From NCBI GenBank assembly GCA_964247055.1, contig OZ176056.1:310001-374000 (forward strand): 64,000 bases of DNA, given 5' to 3'. A program made the position numbers and the translations under genes. Below, piece by piece: positions 36,918 to 51,009 of the stretch (its first letter is position 1; every line of letters starts with the position of its first letter). Below the pieces are notes generated by a model. The model was not told where the DNA came from, ran no database searches, and saw only the letters and a program-made list of their open reading frames with translations. The DNA comes from Paragordius varius. Lineage: Eukaryota > Nematomorpha.

Positions 36918-38943
36918 ATACTCAAGTTAAACTTTGTCCTTAAAAATCGGATATTGGTCACCGGTGAACAAAATTATTTTTTATACCCTTAGTAAGACTA
37001 CATCAAAATATAGAGATAGTTTGGCAAACTCTTTCATATCCGATTTTTACAACGATACTTTAAAAATTAATGTATAAAACTAGTCGCAGCAATACTCAAG
37101 TTAAACTTTGTCCTTAAAAATCGGATATTGATCACCGGTGAACAAAATTATTTTTTATACATTCTCTTAGTAAGACTACATCAAAATATAGAAATAGTTT
37201 GACAAACTCTTTCATATCCGATTTTTACAACGATACTTTAAAAATTAATGTATTTAACTAGTCGCATCAATACTCAAGTTAAACTTTGTCCTTAAAAATC
37301 GGATATTGGTCACCGGTGAACAAAATTATTTTTTATACATTCTCTTAGCAAGACTACATCAAAATATAGAGATAGTTTGACAAACTCTTTCATATTCGAT
37401 TTTTACAACGATACTTTAAAAATTAATGTATAAAACTAGTCGTATCAATAAATCGCATCAATACTCAAGTTAAACTTTGTCCTTAAAAATCGGATATTGG
37501 TCACCGGTGAACAAAATTATTTTATATACATTCTCTTAGTAGGACTACATCAAAATATAGAGATAGTTTGGCAGACTCTTTCATATCCGATTTTTACAAC
37601 GATACTTTAAAAATTAATATATAAAACTAGTCGCATCAATACTCAAGTTAAACTTTGTCCTTAAAAATCGGATATTGGTCACCGGTGAACAAAATTATTT
37701 TTTTTACATTCTCTTAGTAAGACTACATCAAAATATAGAAATAGTTTGACAAACTCTTTCATATCCGATTTTTACAACGATACTTTAAAAATTAATGTAT
37801 AAAACTAGTCGTATCAATACTCAAGTTAAACTTTGTCCTTAAAAATCGGATATTGGTCACCGGTGAACAAAATTATTTTTTTTACATTCTCTTAGTAAAA
37901 CTACATCAAAATATAGAAATAGTTTGACAAACTCTTTCATATCCGATTTTTACAACGATACTTTATAAATTAATGTATTAAACTAGTCGCATCAATACTC
38001 AAGTTAAACTTTGTCCTTAAAAATCGGATATTGGTCACCGGTGAACAAAATTATTTTTTATACATTCTCTTATCAAGACTACATCAAAATATAGAGATAG
38101 TTAGACAAACTCTTTCATATCCGATTTTTACAACGATACTTTAAAAATTATGGTATTAAACCAGTCGCATTAATACTCAAGTTAAACTTTGTCCTTGAAA
38201 ATCGGATATTGGTCACCGGTGAACAAAACTATTTTTTATACATTCTCTTAGTAAGACTACATCAAAATATAGAGATAATTGGACAAACTCTTTCATATCC
38301 GATTTTTACAACGATACTTTAAAAATTATGCTATTAAACCAGTCGCATCAATACTCAAGTTAAACTTTGTCCTTAAAAATCGGATATTGGTCACCGGTGA
38401 ACAAAATTATTTTTTATACCCTTAGTAAGACTACATCAAAATATAGAGATAGTTTGGCAAACTCTTTCATATCCGATTTTTACAACGATACTTTAAAAAT
38501 TAATGTATAAAACTAGTCGCAGCAATACTCAAGTTAAACTTTGTCCTTAAAAATCGGATATTGATCACCGGTGAACAAAATTATTTTTTATACATTCTCT
38601 TAGTAAGACTACATCAAAATATAGAAATAGTTTGACAAACTCTTTCATATCCGATTTTTACAACGATACTTTAAAAATTAATGTATTTAACTAGTCGCAT
38701 CAATACTCAAGTTAAACTTTGTCCTTAAAAATCGGATATTGGTCACCGGTGAACAAAATTATTTTTTATACATTCTCTTAGCAAGACTACATCAAAATAT
38801 AGAGATAGTTTGACAAACTCTTTCATATTCGATTTTTACAACGATACTTTAAAAATTAATGTATAAAACTAGTCGTATCAATAAATCGCATCAATACTCA
38901 AGTTAAACTTTGTCCTTAAAAATCGGATATTGGTCACCGGTGA
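36918..38943 (+). repeat. Paired segment, period 1,432 bp, with tataccc variant
   Basis: The segments 36,918-37,511 and 38,350-38,943 match at an offset of 1,432 bp. Both carry the rare short form tataccctta (36,983 and 38,415) and then a gtatttaactag monomer. The match ends at gtgaac versus gtgaat (37,512/38,944). The 840 bp between the paired parts are other domain II monomers. Confidence 0.75.
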
Positions 38944-39997
38944 ATAAAATTATTTTTTATACATTCTCTTAGCAAGACTACATCAAAATATAGAGATAGT
39001 TTGACAAACTCTTTCATATTCGATTTTTACAACGATACTTTAAAAATTAATGTATAAAACTAGTCGTATCAATAAATCGCATCAATACTCAAGTTAAACT
39101 TTGTCCTTAAAAATCGGATATTGGTCACCGGTGAACAAAATTATTTTTTATACATTCTCTTAGTAGGACTACATCAAAATATAGAGATAGTTTGGCAAAC
39201 TCTTTCATATCCGATTTTTACAACGATACTTTAAAAATTAATGTATAAAACTAGTCGCAGCAATACTCAAGTTAAACTTTGTCCTTAAAAATCGGATATT
39301 GATCACCGGTGAACAAAATTATTTTTTATACATTCTCTTAGTAAGACTACATCAAAATATAGAAATAGTTTGACAAACTCTTTCATATCCGATTTTTACA
39401 ACGATACTTTAAAAATTAATGTATTTAACTAGTCGCATCAATACTCAAGTTAAACTTTGTCCTTAAAAATCGGATATTGGTCACCGGTGAACAAAATTAT
39501 TTTTTATACATTCTCTTAGCAAGACTACATCAAAATATAGAGATAGTTTGACAAACTCTTTCATATTCGATTTTTACAACGATACTTTAAAAATTAATGT
39601 ATAAAACTAGTCGTATCAATAAATCGCATCAATACTCAAGTTAAACTTTGTCCTTAAAAATCGGATATTGGTCACCGGTGAATAAAATTATTTTTTATAC
39701 ATTCTCTTAGCAAGACTACATCAAAATATAGAGATAGTTTGACAAACTCTTTCATATTCGATTTTTACAACGATACTTTAAAAATTAATGTATAAAACTA
39801 GTCGTATCAATAAATCGCATCAATACTCAAGTTAAACTTTGTCCTTAAAAATCGGATATTGGTCACCGGTGAACAAAATTATTTTTTATACATTCTCTTA
39901 GTAGGACTACATCAAAATATAGAGATAGTTTGGCAAACTCTTTCATATCCGATTTTTACAACGATACTTTAAAAATTAATGTATAAAACTAGTCGCA
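38432..39997 (+). repeat. 4-monomer tandem pair, period 738 bp
   Basis: The segments 38,432-39,259 and 39,170-39,997 match at an offset of 738 bp, two standard and two 191-bp monomers. The private variant gtgaataaaatt occurs at 38,941 and 39,679. The match ends at gcagcaat versus gcatcaat (39,260/39,998). The two copies looked identical by eye. Confidence 0.8.
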
Positions 39998-40079
39998 TCA
40001 ATACTCAAGTTAAACTTTGTCCTTAAAAATCGGATATTGGTCACCGGTGAACAAAATTATTTTTTATACATTCTCTTAG

Positions 40080-41165
40080 TAAGACTACATCAAATAATAG
40101 AAATAGTTTGACAAACTCTTTCATATCCGATTTTTACAACGATACTTTAAAAATTAATGTATTAAACTAGTCGCATCAATACTCAAGCTAAACATTGTCC
40201 TTAAAAATCGGATTTTGGTCACCTGTGAACAAAACTAATTTTTATACATTCTCTTACTACGACTACATCAAAATATAGAGATAGTTTGACAAACTCTTTC
40301 ATATCCGATTTTTACAGCGATACTTTAAAAAATTAATGTATTAAACTAGTCGCATCAATACTCAAGTTAAACTTTGTCCTTAAAAATCGGATATTGGTCA
40401 CCGGTGAACAAAATTGTTTTTTATACATTCTCTTTTTAAGACTACATTAAAAAAATATAGAGATAGTTTGACAAACTCTTTCATATCCGATTTTTACAAC
40501 GATACTTTAAAAATTAATGTATAAAACTAGTCGTATCAATACTCAAGTTAAACTTTGTCCTTAAAAATCGGATATTGGTCACCGGTGAACAAAATTATTT
40601 TTTTTACATTCTCTTAGTAAGACTACATCAAAATATAGAAATAGTTTGACAAACTCTTACATATCCGATTTTTACAACGATACTTTAAAAATTAATGTAT
40701 AAAACTAGTCGTATCAATACTCAAGTTAAACTTTGTCCTTAAAAATCGGATATTAGTCACCGGTGAACAAAATTATTTTTTATACATTATCTTAGTAAGA
40801 CTACATCAAAATGTAGAAATAGTTTGACAAACTCTTTCATAACCGATTTTTACAACGATACTTTAAAAATTAATGTATTTAACTAGTCGCATCAATACTC
40901 AAGTTAAACTTTGTCCTTAAAAATCGGATATTGGTCACCGGTGAACAAAATTATTTTTTATACATTCTCTTAGCAAGACTACATCAAAATATAGAGATAG
41001 TTTGACAAACTCTTTCATATTCGATTTTTACAACGATACTTTAAAAATTAATGTATAAAACTAGTCGTATCAATAAATCGCATCAATACTCAAGTTAAAC
41101 TTTGTCCTTAAAAATCGGATATTGGTCACCGGTGAACAAAATTTATTTTATACATTCTCTTAGTA
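40080..41165 (+). repeat. Variant-rich patch of divergent monomers
   Basis: Six consecutive monomers carry changes not seen elsewhere in the window: caaataatagaa (40,092), acctgtgaacaaaactaattttt (about 40,222), ctttaaaaaattaatg with acagcgat (40,315), gttttttatac with ttctctttttaagac and cattaaaaaaatatag (40,414-40,457), aactcttacatatcc (40,653), ttatcttag with aaaatgtagaa (40,790-40,815), cataaccgattt (40,840) and aatttattttatac (41,142). The patch is still fully satellite. It is less homogenised than its surroundings, and I saw no duplicate of it. Confidence 0.75.
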
Positions 41166-41166
41166 G

Positions 41167-43066
41167 GACTACATCAAAATATAGAGATAGTTTGGCAAAC
41201 TCTTTCATATCCGATTTTTACAACGATACTTTAAAAATTAATGTATAAAACTAGTCGCATCAATGCTCAAGTTAAACTTTGTCCTTAAAAATCGGACATT
41301 GGTCACCGGTGAACAAAATTTTTTTTTATACATTCTCTTAGTAAGACTACATCAAAATATAGAGATAGTTTGGCAAACTCTTTCATATCCGATTTTTACA
41401 ACGATACTTTAAACATTAATGTATAAGCATCAATGCTCAAGAACTTTGTCCTTAAAAATCGCACATTGGTCACCGGTGAACAAAATTATTTTTTATACAT
41501 TCTCTTCGTAAGACTACATCAAAATATAGAAATAGTTTGACAAACTCTTTCATATCCGATTTTTACAACGATACTTTAAAAATTAATGTATTAAAAAAGT
41601 CGCATTAATACTCAAGTTAAACTTTGTCCTTAAAAATCGGATATTGGTCACCGGTGAACAAAATTATTTTTTATACATTCTCTTAGCAAGACTACATCAA
41701 AATATAGAGATAGTTTGACAAACTCTTTCATATCCGATTTTTACAACGATACTTTAAAAATTAATGTATAAAACTAGTCGCATCAATACTCAAGTTAAAC
41801 TTTGTCCTTAAAAATCGAATATTGGTCACCGGTGAACAAAATTATTTTTTATACATTCTCTTAGTAAGACTACATCAAAATATAGAGATAGTTTGGCAAA
41901 CTCTTTCATATCCGATTTTTACAACGATACTTTAAAAATTAATGTATAAAACTAGTCGCATCAATGCTCAAGTTAAACTTTGTCCTTAAAAATCGGACAT
42001 TGGTCACCGGTGAACAAAATTTTTTTTTATACATTCTCTTAGTAAGACTACATCAAAATATAGAGATAGTTTGGCAAACTCTTTCATATCCGATTTTTAC
42101 AACGATACTTTAAACATTAATGTATAAGCATCAATGCTCAAGTTAAACTTTGTCCTTAAAAATCGCACATTGGTCACCGGTGAACAAAATTATTTTTTAT
42201 ACATTCTCTTCGTAAGACTACATCAAAATATAGAAATAGTTTGACAAACTCTTTCATATCCGATTTTTACAACGATACTTTAAAAATTAATGTATTAAAA
42301 AAGTCGCATTAATACTCAAGTTAAACTTTGTCCTTAAAAATCGGATATTGGTCACCGGTGAACAAAATTATTTTTTATACATTCTCTTAGTAAGACTACA
42401 TCAAAATATAGAGATAGTTTGGCAAACTCTTTCATATCCGATTTTTACAACGATACTTTAAAAATTAATGTATAAAACTAGTCGCATCAATACTCAAGTT
42501 AAACTTTGTCCTTAAAAATCGAATATTGGTCACCGGTGAACAAAATTATTTTTTATACATTCTCTTAGTAAGACTACATCAAAATATAGAGATAGTTTGG
42601 CAAACTCTTTCATATCCGATTTTTACAACGATACTTTAAAAATTAATGTATAAAACTAGTCGCATCAATGCTCAAGTTAAACTTTGTCCTTAAAAATCGG
42701 ACATTGGTCACCGGTGAACAAAATTTTTTATTATACATTCTCTTAGTAAGACTACATCAAAATATAGAGATAGTTTGGCAAACTCTTTCATATCCGATTT
42801 TTACAACGATACTTTAAACATTAATGTATAAGTCGCATCAATGCTCAAGTTAAACTTTGTCCTTAAAAATCGCACATTGGTCACCGGTGAACAAAATTAT
42901 TTTTTATACATTCTCTTCGTAAGACTACATCAAAATATAGAAATAGTTTGACAAACTCTTTCATATCCGATTTTTACAACGATACTTTAAAAATTAATGT
43001 ATTAAAAAAGTCGCATTAATACTCAAGTTAAACTTTGTCCTTAAAAATCGGATATTGGTCACCGGT
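41167..43066 (+). repeat. 4-monomer tandem, about 2.7 copies, period 701-707 bp
   Basis: The markers gtataag (41,421, 42,122, 42,826) and gtattaaaaaag (41,588, 42,292, 42,999) repeat every 701-707 bp. The period varies because the first unit lacks tta (caagaactttg near 41,440) and the first two lack tcg (gtataagcatc) relative to the third (gtataagtcgcatc). These are the same monomer types as the 5-mer pair at 7.5-9.3 kb, reduced to a 4-mer. Confidence 0.8.
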
Positions 43067-46000
43067 GAACAAAATTATTTTTTATACATTCTCTTAGCAA
43101 GACTACATCAAAATATAGAGATAGTTTGACAAACTCTTTCATATCCGATTTTTACAACGATACTTTAAAAATTAATGTATAAAACTAGTCGTATCAATAA
43201 ATCGCATCAATACTCAAGTTAAACTTTGTCCTTAAAAATCGGATATTGGTCACCGGTGAACAAAATTATTTTATATACATTCTCTTAGTAGGACTACATC
43301 AAAATATAGAGATAGTTTGGCAGACTCTTTCATATCCGATTTTTACAACGATACTTTAAAAATTAATATATAAAACTAGTCGCATCAATACTCAAGTTAA
43401 ACTTTGTCCTTAAAAATCGGATATTGATCACCGGTGAACAAAATTATTTTTTTTACATTCTCTTAGTAAAACTACATCAAAATATAGAAATAGTTTGACA
43501 AACTCTTTCATATCCGATTTTTACAACGATACTTTAAAAATTAATGTATTAAACTAGTCGCATCAATACTCAAGTTAAACTTTGTCCTTAAAAATCGGAT
43601 ATTGGTCACCGGTGAACAAAATTATTTTTTATACATTCTCTTATCAAGACTACATCAAAATATAGAGATAGTTTGACAAACTCTTTCATATCCGATTTTT
43701 ACAACGATACTTTAACAATTATGGTATTAAACCAGTCGCATTAATACTCAAGTTAAATTTTGTCCTTAAAAATCGGATATTGGTCACCGGTGAACAAAAC
43801 TATTTTTTATACATTCTCTTAGTAAGACTACATCAAAATATAGAGATAATTGGACAAACTCTTTCATATCCGATTTTTACAGCGATACTTTAAAAATTAT
43901 GCTATTAAACCAGTCGCATCAATACTCAAGTTAAACTTTGTCCTTAAAAATCGGATATTGGTCACCGGTGAACAAAATTATTTTTTATACTCTTAGTAAG
44001 ACTACATCAAAATATAGAGATAGTTTGGCAAACTCTTTCATATCCGATTTTTACAACGATACTTTAAAAATTAATGTATAAAACTAGTCGCAGCAATACT
44101 CAAGTTAAACATTGTCCTTAAAAATCGAATATTACACCGGTGAACAAAATTATTTTTTTTACATTCTCTTAGTAAGACTACATCAAAATATAGAGATAGT
44201 TTGACAAACTCTTTCATATCCGATTTTTACAACGATACTTTAAAAATTAATGTGTTAAACTAGTCGCATCAATACTCAATTTAAACTTTGTCCTTAAAAC
44301 TCGGATATTGGTCACCGGTGAACAAAACTATTTTTTATACATTCTCTTAGTAAGACTACATCAAAATATAGAGATAGTTTGACAAACTCTTTCATATCCG
44401 ATTTTTACAACGATACTTTAATAATTAATGTATAAAACTAGTCGTATCAATAAATCGCATGAATACTCAAGTTAAACTTTGTCCTTAAAAATCGGATATT
44501 GGTCACCGGTGAACAAAACTATTTTTTATACATTCTCTTAGTAAGACTACATCAAAATATAGAGATAGTTTGACAAACTCTTTCATATCCTATTTTTACA
44601 ACGATACTTTAAAAATTAATGTATAAAACTAGTCGCATCAATACTCAAGCTAAACATTGTCCTTAAAAATCGGATATTGGTCACCGGTGAACAAAACTAT
44701 TTTTTATACATTCTCTTAGTAGGACTACATCAAAATATAGAGATAGTTTGGCAAACTCTTTCATATCCGATTTTTACAACGATACTTTAAAAATTTATGT
44801 ATAAAACTAGTCGCATCAATACTCAAGTTAAACTTTGTCCTTAAAAATCGAATATTGGTCACCGGTGAACAAAATTATTTTTTATACATTCTCTTAGTAA
44901 GACTACATCAAAATATAGAGATAGTTTGGCAAACTCTTTCATATCTGTTTTTTACAACGATACTTTAAAAATTAATGTATAAAACTAGTCGCATCAATGC
45001 TCAAGTTAAACTTTGTCCTTAAAAATCGGACATTGGTCACCGGTGAACAAAATTTTTTTTTATACATTCTCTTAGTAAGACTACATCAAAATATAGAGAT
45101 AGTTTGGCAAACTCTTTCATATCCGATTTTTACAACGATACTTTAAACATTAATGTATAAGTCGCATCAATGCTCAAGTTAAACTTTGTCCTTAAAAATC
45201 GCACATTGGTCACCGGTGAACAAAATTATTTTTTATACATTCTCTTCGTAAGACTACATCAAAATATAGAAATAGTTTGACAAACTCTTTCATATCCGAT
45301 TTTTACAACGATACTTTAAAAATTAATGTATTAAAAAAGTCGCATTAATACTCAAGTTAAACTTTGTCCTTAAAAATCGGATATTGGTCACCGGTGAACA
45401 AAATTATTTTTTATACATTCTCTTAGCAAGACTACATCAAAATATAGAGATAGTTTGACAAACTCTTTCATATCCGATTTTTACAACGATACTTTAAAAA
45501 TTAATGTATAAAACTAGTCGTATCAATAAATCGCATCAATACTCAAGTTAAACTTTGTCCTTAAAAATCGGATATTGGTCACCGGTGAACAAAATTATTT
45601 TATATACATTCTCTTAGTAGGACTACATCAAAATATAGAGATAGTTTGGCAAACTCTTTCATATCCGATTTTTACAACGATACTTTAAAAATTAATGTAT
45701 AAAACTAGTCGCATCAATACTCAAGTTAAACTTTGTCCTTAAAAATCGAATATTGGTCACCGGTGAACAAAATTATTTTTTATACATTCTCTTAGTAAGA
45801 CTACATCAAAATATAGAGATAGTTTGGCAAACTCTTTCATATCCGATTTTTACAACGATACTTTAAAAATTAATGTATAAAACTAGTCGCATCAATGCTC
45901 AAGTTAAACTTTGTCCTTAAAAATCGGACATTGGTCACCGGTGAACAAAATTTTTTTTTATACATTCTCTTAGTAAGACTACATCAAAATATAGAGATAG

Positions 46001-49000
46001 TTTGGCAAACTCTTTCATATCCGATTTTTACAACGATACTTTAAACATTAATGTATAAGTCGCATCAATGCTCAAGTTAAACTTTGTCCTTAAAAATCGG
46101 ACATTGGTCACCGGTGAACAAAATTATTTTTTATACATTCTCTTCGTAAGACTACATCAAAATATAGAAATAGTTTGACAAACTCTTTCATATCCGATTT
46201 TTACAACGATACTTTAAAAATTAATGTATTAAAAAAGTCGCATTAATACTCAAGTTAAACTTTGTCCTTAAAAATCGGATATTGGTCACCGGTGAACAAA
46301 ATTATTTTTTATACATTCTCTTAGCAAGACTACATCAAAATATAGAGATAGTTTGACAAACTCTTTCATATCCGATTTTTACAACGATACTTTAAAAATT
46401 AATGTATAAAACTAGTCGTATCAATAAATCGCATCAATACTCAAGTTAAACTTTGTCCTTAAAAATCGGATATTGGTCACCGGTGAACAAAATTATTTTA
46501 TATACATTCTCTTAGTAGGACTACATCAAAATATAGAGATAGTTTGGCAGACTCTTTCATATCCGATTTTTACAACGATACTTTAAAAATTAATATATAA
46601 AACTAGTCGCATCAATACTCAAGTTAAACTTTGTCCTTAAAAATCGGATATTGATCACCGGTGAACAAAATTATTTTTTATACATTCTCTTAGTAAGACT
46701 ACATCAAAATATAGAAATAGTTTGACAAACTCTTTCATATCCGATTTTTACAACGATACTTTAAAAATTAATGTATAAAACTAGTCGTATCAATACTCAA
46801 GTTAAACTTTGTCCTTAAAAATCGGATATTGGTCACCGGTGAACAAAATTATTTTTTTTACATTCTCTTAGTAAGACTACATCAAAATATAGAAATAGTT
46901 TGACAAACTCTTTCATATCCGATTTTTACAACAATACTTTAAAAATTAATGTATAAAACTAGTCGTATCAATACTCAAGTTAAACTTTGTCCTTAAAAAT
47001 CGGATATTGGTCACCGGTGAACAAAATTATTTTTTATACATTCTCTTAGTAAAACTACATCAAAATATAGAAATAGTTTGACAAACTCTTTCATATCCGA
47101 TTTTTACAACGATACTTTAAAAATTAATGTATTAAACTAGTCGCATCAATACTCAAGTTAAACTTTGTCCTTAAAAATCGGATATTGGTCACCGGTGAAC
47201 AAAATTATTTTTTATACATTCTCTTATCAAGACTACATCAAAATATAGAGATAGTTTGACAAACTCTTTCATATCCGATTTTTACAACGATACTTTAACA
47301 ATTATGGTATTAAACCAGTCGCATTAATACTCAAGTTAAATTTTGTCCTTAAAAATCGGATATTGGTCACCGGTGAACAAAACTATTTTTTATACATTCT
47401 CTTAGTAAGACTACATCAAAATATAGAGATAATTGGACAAACTCTTTCATATCCGATTTTTACAACGATACTTTAAAAATTATGCTATTAAACCAGTCGC
47501 ATCAATACTCAAGTTAAACTTTGTCCTTAAAAATCGGATATTGGTCACCGGTGAACAAAATTATTTTTTATACTCTTAGTAAGACTACATCAAAATATAG
47601 AGATAGTTTGGCAAACTCTTTCATATCCGATTTTTACAACGATACTTTAAAAATTAATGTATAAAACTAGTCGCAGCAATACTCAAGTTAAACTTTGTCC
47701 TTAAAAATCGAATATTACACCGGTAAACAAAATTATTTTTTTTACATTCTCTTAGTAAGACTACATCAAAATATAGAGATAGTTTGACAAACTCTTTCAT
47801 ATCCGATTTTTACAACGATACTTTAAAAATTAATGTGTTAAACTAGTCGCATCAATACTCAATTTAAACTTTGTCCTTAAAACTCGGATATTGGTCACCG
47901 GTGAACAAAATTATTTTTTATACATTCTCTTAGTAAGACTACATGAAAATATAGAGATAGTTTGACAAACTCTTTCATATCCGATTTTTACAACGATACT
48001 TTTATAAAATTATGGTATTAACCCAGTCGAATCAATACTCAAGTTAAACTTTGTCCTTAAAAATCGGATATTGGTCACCGGTGAACAAAATTATTTTTTA
48101 TACATTCTCTTAGTAGGACTACATTAAAATATAGAGATAGTTTGGCAAACTCTTTCATATCCGATTTTTACAACAATACTTTAAAAATTAATGTATAAAA
48201 CTAGTCGCATCAATACTCAAGTTAAACTTTGTCCTTAAAAATCGAATATTGGTCACCGGTGAACAAAATTATTTTTTATACATTCTCTTAGTAAGACTAC
48301 ATCAAAATATAGAGATAGTTTGACAAACTCTTTCATATCCGATTTTTACAACGATACTTTAAAAATTAATGTGTTAAACTAATCGCATCAATACTCAATT
48401 TAAACTTTGTCCTTAAAAATCGGATATTGGTCACCGGTGAACAAAATTATTTTTTATACATTCTCTTAGTAAGACTACATCAAAATATAGAGATAGTCTT
48501 ACAAACTCTTTCATATCCGATTTTTACAACGATACTTTAAAAATTAATGTATTAAACTAGTTGCTTCAATACTCAAGTTAAACTTTGTCCTTAAAAATCG
48601 GATATTGGTCACCGGTGAACAAAATAATTTTTTATACATTCTCCTAGTAAGACTACATCAAAATAGAGATAGTTTGACAAACTCTTTCATATCCGATTTT
48701 TACAACGATACTTTTTTAAAATTATGGTATTAAACCAGTCGCATCAATACTCAAGTTAAACTTTGTCCTTAAAAATCGGATATTGTTCACCGGTGAACAA
48801 AAATATTTTTTATACTCTTAGTATGACTACATCAAAATATAGAGAGAGTTTGACAAACTCTTTCATATCCGATTTTTACAACGATACTTTAAAAATTATG
48901 GTATTAAACCAGTCGCATCAATACTCAAGTTAAACTTTGTCCTTAAAAATCGGATATTAGTCACCGGTGAACAAAATTATTTTATATACATTCTCTTAGT

Positions 49001-51009
49001 AAGACTACATCAAAATATAGAAATAGTTTGACAAACTCTTTCATATCCGATTTTTACAACGATACTTTAAAAATTAATGTATAAAACTAGTAGTATCAAT
49101 AAATCGCATCAATACTCAAGTTAAACTTTGTCCTTAAAAATCGGATATTGGTCACCGGTGAACCAAAGTATTTTTTATACATTCTCTTAGTAGGACTACA
49201 TCAAAATATAGAGATAATTTGGCAAACTCTTTCATATCCGATTTTTACAACGATACTTTAAAAATTAATGTATAAAACTAGTCGCATCAATACTCAAGTT
49301 AAACTTTGTCCTTAAAAATCGAATATTGGTCACCGGTGAACAAAATTATTTTTTATACATTCTCTTAGTAAGACTACATCAAAATATAGAGATAGTTTGA
49401 CAAACTCTTTCATATCCGATTTTTACAACGATACTTTAAAAATTAATGTGTTAAACTAGTCGCATCAATACTCAATTTAAACTTTGTCCTTAAAAATCGG
49501 ATATTGGTCACCGGTGAACAAAATTATTTTTTATACATTCTCTTAGTAAGACTACATCAAAATATAGAGATAGTTTTACAAACTCTTTCATATCCGATTT
49601 TTACAACGATACTTTAAAAATTAATGTATAAAACTAGTCGCATCAATACTCAAGTTAAACTTTGTCCTTAAAAATCGAATATTGCTCACCGGTGAACAAA
49701 ATTATTTTTTATACATTCTCTTAGTAAGACTACATCAAAATATAGAGATAGTTTGACAAACTCTTTCATATCCGATTTTTACAACGATACTTTAAAAATT
49801 AATGTATTAAAAAAGTCGCATTAATACTCAAGTTAAACTTTGTCCTTAAAAATCGGATATTGGTCACCGGTGAACAAAATTATTTTTTATACATTCTCTT
49901 AGCAAGACTACATCAAAATATAGAGATAGTTTGACAAACTCTTTCATATCCGATTTTTACAACGATACTTTAAAAATTAATGTATAAAACTAGTCGTATC
50001 AATAAATCGCATCAATACTCAAGTTAAACTTTGTCCTTAAAAATCGGATATTGGTCACCGGTGAACAAAATTATTTTATATACATTCTCTTAGTAGGACT
50101 ACATCAAAATATAGAGATAGTTTGGCAGACTCTTTCATATCCGATTTTTACAACGATACTTTAAAAATTAATATATAAAACTAGTCGCATCAATACTCAA
50201 GTTAAACTTTGTCCTTAAAAATCGGATATTGATCACCGGTGAACAAAATTATTTTTTATACATTCTCTTAGTAAGACTACATCAAAATATAGAAATAGTT
50301 TGACAAACTCTTTCATATCCGATTTTTACAACGATACTTTAAAAATTAATGTATAAAACTAGTCGTATCAATACTCAAGTTAAACTTTGTCCTTAAAAAT
50401 CGGATATTGGTCACCGGTGAACAAAATTATTTTTTTTACATTCTCTTAGTAAGACTACATCAAAATATAGAAATAGTTTGACAAACTCTTTCATATCCGA
50501 TTTTTACAACGATACTTTAAAAATTAATGTATAAAACTAGTCGTATCAATACTCAAGTTAAACTTTGTCCTTAAAAATCGGATATTGGTCACCGGTGAAC
50601 AAAATTATTTTTTTTACATTCTCTTAGTAAAACTACATCAAAATATAGAAATAGTTTGACAAACTCTTTCATATCCGATTTTTACAACGATACTTTAAAA
50701 ATTAATGTATTAAACTAGTCGCATCAATACTCAAGTTAAACTTTGTCCTTAAAAATCGGATATTGGTCACCGGTGAACAAAATTATTTTTTATACATTCT
50801 CTTATCAAGACTACATCAAAATATAGAGATAGTTTGACAAACTCTTTCATATCCGATTTTTACAACGATACTTTAACAATTATGGTATTAAACCAGTCGC
50901 ATTAATACTCAAGTTAAATTTTGTCCTTAAAAATCGGATATTGGTCACCGGTGAACAAAACTATTTTTTATACATTCTCTTAGTAAGACTACATCAAAAT
51001 ATAGAGATA
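43067..51009 (+). repeat. Long-range duplicate of 3,895-14,150 (shortened, collinear)
   Basis: Four collinear segments match in order: 43,067-44,327 with 3,895-5,155 (offset 39,172); 44,328-44,518 with 6,926-7,116 (37,402); 44,520 to about 48,104 with 7,296 to about 10,880 (37,224); and about 48,105-51,009 with about 11,246-14,150 (36,859). Each offset step equals an integral number of monomers (about 1,770, 178 and 365 bp). Anchors include tacaccgg 10,492/47,716, the 18-bp palindrome 11,924/48,783 and gtattaaaaaag 12,945/49,804. Private differences include atatctgtttttt (44,942) and cggtaaac (47,721). Confidence 0.85.
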
